Origin: Ciona intestinalis
Taxonomy: Eukaryota > Chordata > Ascidiacea > Phlebobranchia > Cionidae
Length of the DNA stretch: 64,000 nt
NCBI RefSeq assembly: GCF_000224145.3
Contig: NC_020173.2
Location: 5,012,676-5,076,675 of the forward strand
Reading direction: 5' to 3'
The number at the start of each line of letters is the position of its first letter. The first letter of the stretch is position 1. The notes beneath the pieces were generated by a model. It saw only the letters and a program-made list of their open reading frames with translations, did not search any database and was not told the DNA's origin. The translations under genes were made by a program, and so were the position numbers. Shown here piece by piece: positions 12,057-22,832 of this stretch.

Positions 12057-13473
12057 TTATGTTTCAAAATCATCCTCAGAAATTGAAAACTTGCCACCAT
12101 TTGTCCTTGTACTGTTGGCAGCAGTGAGCCTGGAAAGCGATGATTCATCCACTGCTGATTGTCCAGAGGCATCCAATTTGGAGTTTAGGTCATACTGGTA
12201 GTTTCTGTCTCCACCACTTGACCATATATCATCTTCGGTATTTCCAACACCTGTTTCTTTAGCTTGAGGAATAGAAAGATGACCATGATGTTTTATATCT
12301 GCACTTGCGGAGAAAGAGGAAGCATCGGACAGCTGCCGCTTAACCATATCTTCATAGTTCACCCTTTTCAGTTTATCAGCTTCCATCAAACATGTCAATA
12401 ACCCTTCCAGGCTTGGTGAAAACCTCATTATAGAGATAAAATATTTATGGAACTTTATAGGTTCATATCAGATCATGTTAGGTTGATGTAAGGACAAATA
12501 TAATGTCAGTTTGGTCATACTCTTGTTAGGTTATTCAATGTTTTAAAAGAGAATGTAAAAAAAACGTCTGACTTGTCTTGTTATGTTTATGCAATTGTGG
12601 TTCTCATTTACCAGTCTGCAAAATATGGCAGTTTCTGATGAGATTTCGCGCGAGACCAGATTAAGTTTATTGTTTAATTAATTGGCAGGCCTAACCAAAA
12701 GTTTTAAAACAAAATCGGCTTTGCACCTGTCATACTCTGTAGGGTGGCTTATTTATATGCCTGTAGAAATAGATAAATGTAAATGATTTTAAATACTTAG
12801 TTGCACTGTCGAGAACAGAACATCTATGTTTAAGATGTGAAATCATCATCTCTTGTTCTTTCTCCCGGATTTTCATTCGACGTATCTCAGCCTGAGTTCC
12901 ATCAAGCCACGTCTTTAGATTGTTAATTTCAGCTTCCTGCTTTCTTACCAAATTTTCAATCTCTTCCTGTTGGAAATATTAGCTGGTTTATTTTAATTGA
13001 CATCGGGATATGCAGGCGAATGTGTCCTTGGGTAGGACACACTAACTGCAATTGCTAGGGTTTTTTAACTGTCAGCCATGAAGTATATATAAAAATCAAA
13101 ACAATTACCACAAAAGTTTTATACATGTAAGTAGTATGCTGGCACAAAGTGTATGAAACAGAACACCCTGTTATAACCACTATCGCCATACATGGATAAG
13201 CAAGTAACATTCATTCATTTATATTGAAATGCAAAAAGGTGCATGAAAAATGTGAAGCATTTATAATAAATTCTTTATAAACCACAACTTACGCAACCAG
13301 TTTTATGCTAACTAAATTTACAATTTAGAAATTTTACTAACTTGATGTGCTTTGTCTTTTAAAATAAGTTGCATAGCCTGCTCTTTCACCGTTGCTTCTA
13401 GATTCGTAACTTTATTATTTAAAGCTGAAAGATGTTTGTTTGCTTCCTCGATCACTGATTTTTCGAAGCTCAT
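12057..13473 (-). CDS. VMAC-like coiled-coil protein
   Basis: Three exons on the reverse strand (13473-13342, 12966-12797, 12423-12057) join in frame to 222 residues. The N-terminus MSFEKSVIEEANKHLSALNN and the following heptad-like EATVKEQAMQL, EEIENLVRKQEAEINNLKTW form a coiled coil over about residues 5-95. A conserved-looking block FSPSLEGLLTCLMEADKLKRV follows, then a Ser/Asp-rich acidic tail ending SISEDDFET. Order and key positions resemble vertebrate VMAC (vimentin-type intermediate-filament-associated coiled-coil protein: EANAHLAAV..., PPLAGLLDALAEAERL). Function is little known even in mammals; an intermediate-filament link here is inference. The frame stays open upstream to an earlier Met at 13611, but the chosen start matches the VMAC start. 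Confidence 0.65.
13105..13218 (-). repeat. SINE-like family A fragment
   Basis: In intron 1 of the VMAC-like gene. The run GTGTATGAAACAGAACACCC..TGTTATAACCACTATCG..GATAAGCAAGTAACATTCATTCAT is the reverse complement of the family A body. Confidence 0.65.
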
Positions 13474-14044
13474 GATTTTCGCTGTAATGTTTACAAAGGG
13501 GACAACGCGTTTTAAATAATTTACGACAGGGAGAATTAGATTTTCCGTAGGTGGGAAATTACCTACAGTGTTGTGCAATGGCAAAACTTTTAACACGTTT
13601 TCTGGATACAAAAACGTTGAATTTCAACCGATTATAGCAAACCAATCTGTAATTTTAACTTTATTGTGGCATGAGAGAATCTGTTTAATTAGAACGATGG
13701 TTAAAACTTTGTTTAAAATTATTGGTTGCGGCGATATTGCAAAACACTGCACAATCATTAGCTGTCAATCAAATCGCGGTTGTATTATTATCACTGTGTT
13801 TGAGGAACCCTGTAAAGAATCGACAAGAAAACGTTTTTTTTCTTTACCAACCGGTAGGTTTACACAATCGTAGTTGTAGCTTATAATCATACACTTAATT
13901 AATAATATTAATAAAAAACGTGGTGGTTAGTTTTTATCACGAAATTGTAATCGTATAAATCAAATAAACCAAATGTTTAACAATACGCCTTTAAACACTG
14001 TAGGTTATTTAGCAAAATATTGAATAACCAATTTGTGTAGTGGA
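13474..14044. other. Divergent promoter region, VMAC-like / TUT1
   Basis: 571 bp between two divergent start codons. An open forward frame at 13568-13873 looks fortuitous: no recognisable motif, and it overlaps the presumed 5' end of the VMAC-like gene. I see no further gene. Confidence 0.45.
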
Positions 14045-16381
14045 ATGACATCCGTAAAGCAAAAGCAACAAAGTAGGAATGGAACGCAATGTGAAGTTTG
14101 TTCTGTTTTCGTTCCTAATGAAGCATCCATGAGAGATCACTTAAAAGGAAGAAAACATATTCGTAATGTTGAAAAACAAGAACACTGGCTGGATTCTGCT
14201 GTTCGATCTGTCTATGTATCAGGTTTAAAGTCACTTTCCGCTGCTGAATTATCATTAGCTGATTATTTCAGCAGTTTTGGAGCTGTAAAAAAAGTGACCA
14301 TAGATAAAACTGCAAAACACTATGCTATAATTGAGATGGACAGCACAGAGACAGTGGACAAAATATTGGAGAAAGAAAAACACACAATTTTGGGAGTAAA
14401 TGTGGATGTGAGATTAAGAGAGATAAAACCTTGTAAAGGGAGGTCAAAAAGTCAAGAGAATGAGCAAGGACGGTACTTGAGCAATGAAACATGGACTGCA
14501 TTATTCGGTTGCGCCACTGTGGAAGAACAAGTTCATACTTTAAAACATCTTTTAATGATCACTGAAGATGATGATTACATCCGGAATTTGATTTGTAAGT
14601 TGTTGGGTGCAGCCTTAGATGAGGCTTTTCCGGGCTGTGAGGTTCAACCTTTCGGGTCTTCAGTTAATGGGTTTGGTGTGCATGGTTGTGACTTAGATTT
14701 AAACTTTGACTATTCCAGCATTCATGATGATGTTATGGCAGGAATTACACAAAATATGCATGAAACAGGCACTGCAGAAGTCAGTGCGGAAGATATGGAT
14801 CGAAGTCATAAGTCTGGGGTTCTTCTCGCTATTGCAGAGATCATAAAACAATGCGTTCCTGATTGTCACAAAATTAAAACAATTTTAAACGCCCGACTTC
14901 CAGTTGTTCGGTTTTATCATAAAACATCTGGTGTTCGTTGTGATATCAGCTTGAAAAATGATCTTGCCATTCACAACACACAATATTTGCAATTGTGTAG
15001 CCAATTGACTCCAAATTTTTCCCTGTTAGTGTTTTTGATAAGAGCCTGGATGAAACACTGGAAATTGGCTGGTAATTTACAGTTCAATGGAACAAGCCTG
15101 AACAATTATGCGGTCACACTTTTAGTTCTGTTTTACATGCAAAACTGTAATTGCATTCCTAAATTAAAAGATTTGAGAAAGTATTCAAAAACAATAAAAA
15201 AGATAGAGTGTTTTGACTGTACAATCCCAGATACACCTAATTTGGTCGTATCTGCTTGTCACACAAATGACACACCTCTGCTTGACCTGGTGTCTGGATT
15301 TTTTGCATTTTATACCAACATTGATTTCGTAAATGTGGTCATAGATTTAAGCGTCAATAAAATTGTTAGTGTATCCGATGATCAGTTAACAATGGAGCTA
15401 CATACCATTAAAAGCAAGTTCAAGTACTCAGCTCTAAATATCCGAGATCCATTTGAAGTTAGTCACAATGTGGCAGCAAACGTGAATCAAAAACACATGA
15501 AAACATTTATCCGATGCACCCGAAACACCACCCTTGTTACAAAGATGAAAAAGTATTCACAGAAACCACTTTCAGGGAACGCTATTTGGGGCATAATGAT
15601 GTTGTTTGTGGACCAGCATAACAAAAATGAAGCTGGTGAGAAACACGCACACAAAGGAAAGGAAACAGAACACTCATTTCTTATCAGTCCTCCACCCTCA
15701 GAGCTTGTAGATCAAAACACTCTGTGTCAAACAGCTGGACAATTTGTCATTACTGTCCTACAAGATGTGTTTTATGTTAAAATCGGAAAAACTACTACAA
15801 ACCAAACCTTCACAGAGGATTTCTCAGTGTCCCCAGAAATTCATGATTTAACAGAAAGTATAGCAGTCATTCAAGCTTGCCCACCCTCAAATCAAAATAA
15901 TGATGTAATTTTACACCAATCAACTAATGACCGTAAGCGACATGCAGATGATCGTTTTAATGCACCTTGTAAGAAGTCAAGAATTTCAATTGTAAAAAAT
16001 GTTATTGAAAATCCATCCACAGTTGTTCAATTACCAGTAAAGCTCTCATGTATTGCCACTCAGAAAGTGTGGCAAGGCCGGCGAAAAGCACGAAGGCAAA
16101 TTGTTCAATCTGGTTTGTCTGACCTTGTACAGCTTGAACGCAAGATATCTGAGCTTCTTCTATCAGAAAGCAGTGCTTCTGCACCCAATGAGAGCTTAAA
16201 TGACAGCACATCATCAGATCTGTCAATATCAATGCACTTTCATCTCACAATGTTAGCAGAAGAACAGAAACTTAAGTTAACATTTGAACCCGGAGAAAAC
16301 TCTACAGATTTTGTAACATTTTTTCATCACATTGAAGTTTTTCTGCCACCTTTTGTAGCAAAGTGTATGAAACGAATGTAA
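14045..16381 (+). CDS. TUT1: U6 snRNA terminal uridylyltransferase TUT1 / Star-PAP
   Basis: Nuclear enzyme that uridylates U6 snRNA and acts as a non-canonical poly(A) polymerase. A single exon encodes 778 residues; the open frame extends four codons upstream from a TTG, but the first ATG is at 14045. Domains in order: U1-type C2H2 finger CEVC...HLKGRKH (about residues 17-41), RRM with RSVYVSGL and HYAIIEM (about 55-128), nucleotidyltransferase core FGSSVNGFGVHGCDLDLNF with Asp216 and Asp218 and third acidic residue Asp300 in VRCDISL, PAP-associated region ending DPFEVSHNVAANV, then a basic VWQGRRKARR and a terminal block FFHHIEVFLPPF as in human TUT1. All key residues are present. RNF170 follows 150 bp downstream on the same strand. 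Confidence 0.96.
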   Translation: MTSVKQKQQSRNGTQCEVCSVFVPNEASMRDHLKGRKHIRNVEKQEHWLDSAVRSVYVSGLKSLSAAELSLADYFSSFGAVKKVTIDKTAKHYAIIEMDSTETVDKILEKEKHTILGVNVDVRLREIKPCKGRSKSQENEQGRYLSNETWTALFGCATVEEQVHTLKHLLMITEDDDYIRNLICKLLGAALDEAFPGCEVQPFGSSVNGFGVHGCDLDLNFDYSSIHDDVMAGITQNMHETGTAEVSAEDMDRSHKSGVLLAIAEIIKQCVPDCHKIKTILNARLPVVRFYHKTSGVRCDISLKNDLAIHNTQYLQLCSQLTPNFSLLVFLIRAWMKHWKLAGNLQFNGTSLNNYAVTLLVLFYMQNCNCIPKLKDLRKYSKTIKKIECFDCTIPDTPNLVVSACHTNDTPLLDLVSGFFAFYTNIDFVNVVIDLSVNKIVSVSDDQLTMELHTIKSKFKYSALNIRDPFEVSHNVAANVNQKHMKTFIRCTRNTTLVTKMKKYSQKPLSGNAIWGIMMLFVDQHNKNEAGEKHAHKGKETEHSFLISPPPSELVDQNTLCQTAGQFVITVLQDVFYVKIGKTTTNQTFTEDFSVSPEIHDLTESIAVIQACPPSNQNNDVILHQSTNDRKRHADDRFNAPCKKSRISIVKNVIENPSTVVQLPVKLSCIATQKVWQGRRKARRQIVQSGLSDLVQLERKISELLLSESSASAPNESLNDSTSSDLSISMHFHLTMLAEEQKLKLTFEPGENSTDFVTFFHHIEVFLPPFVAKCMKRM

Positions 16382-16531
16382 CTTCTCCTCTCTTACTGTT
16401 TCTTTCATGCTTTCTTTACTGTGTTTTGAATAGTTCTAAAGTTTTAAAACTGATAAAAGTTTGCAAAACATTTTCAAAAGCAGTTTTATATTCAGATCAC
16501 ACCAATCTGTTCTGTATAAGAAATACTGAAA
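16382..16531 (+). promoter_or_regulatory. TUT1-RNF170 spacer with strong splice-acceptor-like tract
   Basis: Immediately after the TUT1 stop comes a roughly 45-nt pyrimidine-rich tract ending GTTTTGAATAG (AG at 16432-16433). A second acceptor-like CTGTTCTGTATAAG ends at 16520, 11 nt before the RNF170 ATG. No AATAAA occurs in the spacer. This is the expected arrangement of a spliced-leader trans-splice acceptor in a two-gene operon; a cis-spliced 5'UTR intron is the alternative. Confidence 0.5.
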
Positions 16532-18782
16532 ATGGAAAATCCCGAGAGTGCAGAGATCAGTGTAACTGGTACTTATGTTGAAGGTGTTGGAGATGAAGTA
16601 GTTGTCGCATTTTTTACATTTCTTACAATTTTCTGCGGCATTGGCTCACTAGTGTACAAGTAAGCATAGAAGCCTTCTGTATTTTATGTATTACGGCTGT
16701 ATTTCACATAATGTCCAAATATTATTTCTGATCGTGTTTTAAACAATTACCATTGGTCTATGGGAGTCGTGAGGATATGATTTTATAATTCTTTAAATGC
16801 TTTCTGTTTACTACTAAATTGGACAAAAAATTGAATGAAAAGTTGTCCTATCTTTAAAATGAAAAGGTGTCCTATCCTATCGCACCCTATTATACTTATA
16901 TATGATTGACAGGTGGTTAAAACTCAGCAATCTGACAGCCATTCATCCAGACAGCCAGGAAAATGTGAATGCCACGAGAAGCCAGTTAGGAATCAATTCT
17001 GATGGTTCAACGGCCACCAGTGATATAAGTGATGGAAATGAAAGAGATGATTTGTTAGCTGTGAGTGAATCAAAACACATGTAATAACTTAACAACATCA
17101 AACAAAATCATGCTTTTCTGTGATATTATTTATAGTACAATGCCAATACAAAAAGATTCTTAAAAGTCCATAAAATTGTGTTAATTTAATAAAGGTATTA
17201 CTGAAATTAAAGGAAAATGTCTTATCATTTTTAGTTAGCTTTTAAATTTGGCCGTTTTTAATTTAAATCTTAGTTTTTCTTTTTGTTTAAGTTTGGTAAT
17301 TGTATCAATTTTAGGGTGAGGGCCACAGAAGTTTCTACAGTGATCAAAGGTGTCCGATATGCTTACAAGATGCAAGGTGTTCTGTGGAAACTAACTGTGG
17401 TCACTTATTTTGTGGTGGGTTACCATGTTTGTAGCTGCATGATGGTGTATTGATACTCATACTTTGGGCAACGTCTCTGCTCAATCGATATTTCTGTGAA
17501 TGTGAAGACAGGGTGATTTCGGCGCTGATATTTATTGATTTTTTTTATAGGATTACACGCATTGGATAGGCACAGTTTTCCATAATTCCATTTCTTTGTA
17601 TGAGTAAAAGTAATAGAGATATTGTAGCGCTTTCTTTTCTGGTTACAAAAAAACGTCATGTTGTTGCCTCGTTGGCCATACAAGATCTTTCAGAATTGAT
17701 TTTGTCCGGCTTTGTGTCTGTACTGTAATTATGAATAAATAAATGTAACTTGCTTTATCTTCGCATGGCCAGAAAACGACAGTCGTTATCACACAATTGT
17801 TCTGTTCCATACATCTGTTCACTAGCTTACGAGTAACCATGTATGTTACTGTGTGGGTAATTATACTTACAACTCTAATGCAATGTTCACCATTTTCAGG
17901 CCAGTGTATTATAACTTACTGGAGGTATGGCAACTGGCTTGGTGCAGTTCAGTGTCCTGTATGCCGTCAAATGGTCAGCTTGCTCATGAGGAACTTCCAA
18001 CGTAACAGTGACAACGAAGAGACAAGAGAAGTAGAGTCAAATATAAATGAATACAACCGACGTTTTTCAGGACAACCAAGACCGGTAAATATAATTTTAG
18101 TTTATATTTCAACCATAAAAGTATTTATTTTAAGCAGAAAATCTTTTTGACAAAGACAGTCTTGAAAGCTACATATTTTTTCTAAGTATTTCCATAAGAT
18201 TTATGTAAGATTTGCAGTTTGCTTAATGCACAAATCTGCTTAAAACAACTTGAGTTTTACATTTTTTAGAAATAGTGCCTGGCATTTCTTAGCATGATTG
18301 TTACAAATTACAGAAGTTAATGGGAAAATATTTTAACAATCTACCAAGAAATGACAGACTTTGTTTAGCTAGACATAGGTTCTCTCTACCTCTGATGTAA
18401 AGAATGCATTAGCCATGCTTGTTTTATCAGCCTTTTAAATATTTCATGATGCATGGGTCCAGAAAGCTGGTTTGAATTTATGTTGCGGTTATAAAACTTA
18501 ATATTTCATTAACAGCTACTGGATTACCTTTGGGACCTGCCTGCACTTTTGCGACATTTATGGAGAGAGTTTTTCTCCGTGGGTGGATTAGTCATGATGT
18601 TTCGAGCCCGTATTTTCCTTTGTTTTGTTGCCGTATTACTGTACGTCTTATCCCCATTAGATATTCTGCCTGAGGCGGTGTTGGGGGTCATTGGATTTAT
18701 TGATGACATTTTTATTTTTCTGCTTGTGTTAGTCTATGTTACTATTATCTATCGGCAGATAGTAGCAGAACGGGTGGGATAA
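16532..18782 (+). CDS. RNF170: E3 ubiquitin ligase RNF170
   Basis: ER-membrane RING ligase; in mammals it ubiquitinates activated IP3 receptors. Five exons (16532-16659, 16913-17060, 17315-17414, 17900-18084, 18516-18782) join to 275 residues, against 258 in human. A first membrane segment lies at about residues 23-42 ([20 protein letters not shown]). The RING runs from Cys105: [12 protein letters not shown], then CPVCRQ. The C-terminal DUF1232-type block has two hydrophobic segments, including [21 protein letters not shown] family A SINE-like fragment inserted in intron 3 ends near the exon 4 acceptor; a family B MITE-like copy fills much of intron 1. Confidence 0.95.
16735..16900 (+). repeat. 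MITE-like family B copy in RNF170 intron 1
   Basis: Contains TTGGTCTATGGGAGTCGTGA, the GTTTACTACTAAATTGGAC block, and the terminal-repeat-like AAAAGGTGTCCTATCC..CCCTATTATA. The TIR-like AAAAGTTGTCCTATC/AAAAGGTGTCCTATC is duplicated at this end. Confidence 0.65.
17715..17885 (+). repeat. SINE-like family A fragment in RNF170 intron 3
   Basis: Family body motifs in order: TGTAACTTGCTTTATCTTCGC, CGACAGTCGTTATCACACAA, TGTTCTGTTCCATACATCTG, CTAGCTTACGAGTAACCATG and GTGTGGGTAATT. The tRNA-like head is absent. Confidence 0.7.
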
Positions 18783-19915
18783 GACATTTAATCTGGCATT
18801 CGAACTTGTGCAATATGTGTAGGTGCCTGGCAACCAAGAACCAACTTATTGGTGCAGATTAGTATTATGAACTACACAGCTATGCCATTTGCTTTTATGT
18901 GACATACTTTTATATTTTATTCGTACTTTTCATTTAAGTTTACTGTTGCCCTTTATTTCATGTTTCATTTCCCATGCAAGATCCAAGGATATACCGTTGC
19001 ATTCAGTGCCTTGTAATGCGAATACCACTGATCCTATTATTAGGGATCCGTATTTGCAATTTGCCATTTAATACATTAGTTGCATTTTCTTTGTTGTAAA
19101 GAGTTTTACAAACCTGAGTAATAACTGTCCAGGAAATAGAGCTGACACATGCATATTACATTACTGGTAAATATAAAAGCCTTTCTCTTTGAAATTTGAA
19201 CAAAATTTGGGGTGAATTTTTAAACGCAGTTTCACATGGAGAGACTCATTAATTAATCTGTCAAATACTTTAAAATTTGGCCCTGCTTGACTTGCTTGTT
19301 TATAGACACCAAACATAAAACAGGTAAAACATGCGATGTCACCTTGGTCTCGTAAAGCCTTTGGTAACAAAGTTACACCCCCTTTTTCCCAGCAATTAGA
19401 ATACTATTACTGTTACATAAATGATGTATTTCATTGGTTTGTTACAAGACACTGAAAGAGCCGTTGGTAAAAGAAATTTAAATTAATAAAGACAGCAGTA
19501 CTATTTTCCTTAGTCAACTGAAGAGGACATAGTTCATTTAACTAACAACGAGCGAAAAAACAAACTGACATTCATCCAAACAAGAGTGCAACTTAAGTTG
19601 AATACTTTTAACCATCGTTCATTTAAGGCATGCTATACCTTACGTATTTACATAGAAGCATACATCACTGATAAACACTTCACAGGCCACTGGTTTGTTT
19701 GGTACCATATAAGGAAAAAGAATATTGCTACAACTTACAAGATTTAAATGAAGAGATAAGAGCTTAGACTTGTACCGAGAATAAAAGCACACAATTTTCA
19801 CTTTTCGCGATTGCTTAAAAATACAATTGCAGAATGATTCAGCACCGAATCATAGAGTTCCTATTTAGACACTCCAAAAGTAGAAGTTTATTTGGAGTGC
19901 TGCATGCAGCTTTTG
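18783..19915. other. Tail-to-tail intergenic region, no gene seen
   Basis: Between the stops of RNF170 (+) and the G-gamma gene (-). It should hold both 3'UTRs. Short open frames (for example 19161-19370, reverse) show nothing recognisable. Confidence 0.45.
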
Positions 19916-20212
19916 TCAGAGAAACATGCATGAGCTTTTGGGTTTGAAGGGGTTATCTGGAGGCTTCACCAGCAGGAAATCTCGCCCTTGGTTTTCTAGA
20001 ACATAGTTCAGCAACTCTGTAGCGGCTTGGGAGACCTGTAATGAAAAATGCCAATCAGATATAGGTAAAATACATATCAATAAGGAAACTAGATATAGTA
20101 CATACATAATTAAGTATTTGCTTACCGGTAGTCTTGATATGTTGGTGTGATACTTCAGTTCATCCACAAGCTTTCTCGCGCTTTCCAAATTACAAGATAA
20201 TTGGGAGTTCAT
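19916..20212 (-). CDS. Heterotrimeric G-protein gamma subunit
   Basis: Membrane-anchored partner of G-beta in GPCR signalling. Two exons on the reverse strand (20212-20126 and 20035-19916) join after ISRLP to give 68 residues, the usual family length. The N-terminal helix carries ESARKLVDELKYHTNISRLP, matching the family pattern ARKLVEQLR..IERIKVS; the second exon has SQAATELLNYVLENQGRDFLLV and the typical DNPFKPKSSC end. The terminal CAAX box is CMFL; a final Leu predicts geranylgeranylation. Which vertebrate GNG paralogue it corresponds to cannot be decided by eye. Confidence 0.92.
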   Translation of the reverse strand: MNSQLSCNLESARKLVDELKYHTNISRLPVSKYLIMYVLYLVSLLICILPISDWHFSLQVSQAATELLNYVLENQGRDFLLVKPPDNPFKPKSSCMFL

Positions 20213-21182
20213 GATTGCTCTTGTTGATTCCTATAATTATAGGCACAACCTACCGTAAGGCAATGAACCCTACAAGAAGTAGAATAGGTTATACCATTGC
20301 AGCAATAGGAATACACATATACGTCTGTACGCGGCTAAATTAGGTCAAAGTTTTGGATATTGCACTTCGAACGTTTGTTATACGCCGAATACGCGCATAC
20401 ACTTTTTCAACAAACGCACTTATAAATAACATAATTGCAGGAACTATAACTACAGCACATTCTACGACCATACATTACCAAAAGGTTTCGACCAATTACT
20501 ATATTTTAGACACCAATCTTAACATTTTTTGTGACCACACCCTCCGCATACAAACAACATAAATTATCAAATCTGAGGATCTTCTATTTTACAACCTCAC
20601 AGCTGCTTCGAGACTATCGGGGACGAAATATTTTAATTGAAAATGAGTACTTACTTTATTATTGTTTTTTTTGCTATATTAAAGTTTAAAAAATATAATT
20701 TAATTAGGCGAATAAATGACTGAATGTAGATTAAAGATTATTCGGGTATATATGTAAAATTTCGTTTAAATGTGCTAAGTTTCGTTTTGGAAAACCATTT
20801 TCATTAGAAATATTAATTAGGGCTTGCAAATGCTTGTTTTAGTTGTTTGTAAACGTTTTTTTACCTATAAAATACACCTTTTACGATATATGTTGGCAAG
20901 ATGTGTTCCCATTTTATTTCAAAGAACGAACAAACTGTCCGCCGAAAACATCCGGTTGATGCATTTTAGTTCTCTATGTACATAGCTCAGAAGTCTACTT
21001 CTGTCTAGTTGCTTTTTCGTTCGGTGATTTGGGAACATTCTCGGTTCTCATAATGTTGAATGTTATACGTATGTAATTGCCACAATATTCTGTTAGTAAT
21101 ATTTAAACAACAGGAAATGTTAGGTATCTTTTACATGTATTACCTCGTTTAAAATGAATGTTGTTATTTTAAGCTTTAATAT

Positions 21183-21223
21183 AGTTCTATAAACTATATT
21201 AAAAAGATATAGTTTATAGAACT
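21183..21223. repeat. Perfect 17-bp inverted repeat with 7-nt loop
   Basis: AGTTCTATAAACTATAT, loop TAAAAAG, then ATATAGTTTATAGAACT, its exact reverse complement. It would form a hairpin in single-stranded DNA or RNA. No known element recognised. Confidence 0.85.
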
Positions 21224-22523
21224 TGTGTCTGATTTTAATTCATTTCATTAAATGTTTATGTATAACAGACACATTGTTTAAGATTACCCATTAAAATGTT
21301 TAAGGTTTAAAAATTTTAAAAAAGTGTAAATGGACCCTTTGTTGTTTCGTGATACCAATTGAATTTTTTGGTCCAATGTGTTGTTCGTCGAATTTTAAAC
21401 TAAATTGTGTTATGTTTGTGTGGTGAAGGCGCGTTCTCTCCATCACTACTAGAACAAACTTTGTGTAATCGCTTTCTAATTAATCTCAATGCTTTGTTTG
21501 CTCTCTGCGATTTTTGTTTGCTAAAGCAAATTGGTTCTTCCAGACCAATAAATGACTGGTACGAGTTAAATGTGACACAGCTTGGGTGTTGATGTTTAGT
21601 TATTTAGGAGACAAATAAAGTTATTATCAAGTTATGGGTTCTAGTTGACAACCTTGTGGTTTCTTGTATTCTTGAATTGTGTTTTATGTAGACCTAACAT
21701 ATTTTATATTTTGTAGTAATACATGTAACAAAATCTTGTGTAAGCTTTCTTTCTGTGCACGACCATTCAAAATTATATGATAGTTAAATACAATAACATT
21801 TTATTATAAAGCTTTTCACTCAAATATACTTAAATGATAATTAGTCAAGGGTGTATTATTATACCTTTATTAATTTTATTTATTTTTATTATTAAAGAGT
21901 TGTTGAAACTTGCACAGGTTCAGCCTTCTTTATAGACAGACTTTGGTTGTGTATTGACTCCATACTAAGTCAATTATTTTAGTTGAAAGTCAATTATTAA
22001 TCAGTTTATTGCAACCGAATAGCTTTGGTGTGAGTCCATAGTGTATTTAAGTTAATGTTTTATCAATTTGTCATGAAGTCAGTACAACATCGTCAGCTGT
22101 AATTCAGTTACGACCCTATTGCAGCAATTTCCAAAGCTTGCCTATGTCATACATGTATAAAACTTTATGGTTATGTAACTTGTATACCTATTGTTGCATA
22201 CATGTAATGACTTTGCATTGTGGTTGTGGTTTATTTGAACTTTGGCCAATGTTTTCTACTTTTATCTTATGCAAGGTGAATTGCATGATTTTTTGTGCAG
22301 TAAAATGTTTCTTGCATTGGAAGTTTGTCATAGGGACTTTAAAACTACAAATAAAACAACATAACATTATAAAATGACTTACTATATACTCTATAGTCTA
22401 CTGTTTGGGTAATTTTTAATCCTTGATTAAATTTTTTCTTTTTTTGTTTGAGGTAGAATTTTAAATAATAAGGCAGTTGTAAAAGTATTGTTACTGCGGC
22501 TGTGATTTCCATCTGCCCTGCAG

Positions 22524-22621
22524 GTTAATCCATCTCGATTGTTGAGAGTAAATACCAATGCTACTTATGGCAACTGGAGTTTTCGTTATGTAGAAAATTT
22601 AAACAGTAGATTTTATTTTAG
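22524..22621 (+). other. Candidate upstream exon of the RhoGAP gene
   Basis: A 98-nt segment between acceptor CTGCCCTGCAG and donor GTAAGTTGG. It is open in the frame that continues into the next exon (TTT AG|A CCA ACG GAA ATG), encoding VNPSRLLRVNTNATYGNWSF and a further 13 residues. It lacks a Met and I could not find an exon before it, so it is either coding with an unseen first exon or 5'UTR. Confidence 0.45.
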
Positions 22622-22832
22622 GTAAGTTGGATTAAGTGGTTGTATTATATACATGTAACTTATATTAGTTTACTTTGATATAAAACGAGGTGTGCAATGT
22701 GCATTAAAATAGCTAAAAAGGTATTATGATTACTGTTAAAACTTATATAGGCTACGGCGCTACGTTAGCCTATTTATATAAATGCTTCTATAAAAAGTTT
22801 TATTTATAAAAAAGATTTTAAGACCAACGGAA

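Larger units (their letters stand above)
20213..22832. other. Intergenic and 5' region of the RhoGAP gene
   Basis: AT-rich sequence lying between the divergent G-gamma and RhoGAP genes. It contains a perfect hairpin at 21183-21223 and a candidate upstream exon at 22524-22621. No other exon is convincing. A promoter for the RhoGAP gene is expected here, perhaps near 20930-21060 where GC content rises. Confidence 0.4.

Noticed and set aside
13568-13873. 101-codon forward open frame upstream of TUT1
   Set aside because: Begins inside the VMAC-like 5' region, has no recognisable domain, and TUT1 has its own complete N-terminus further on.
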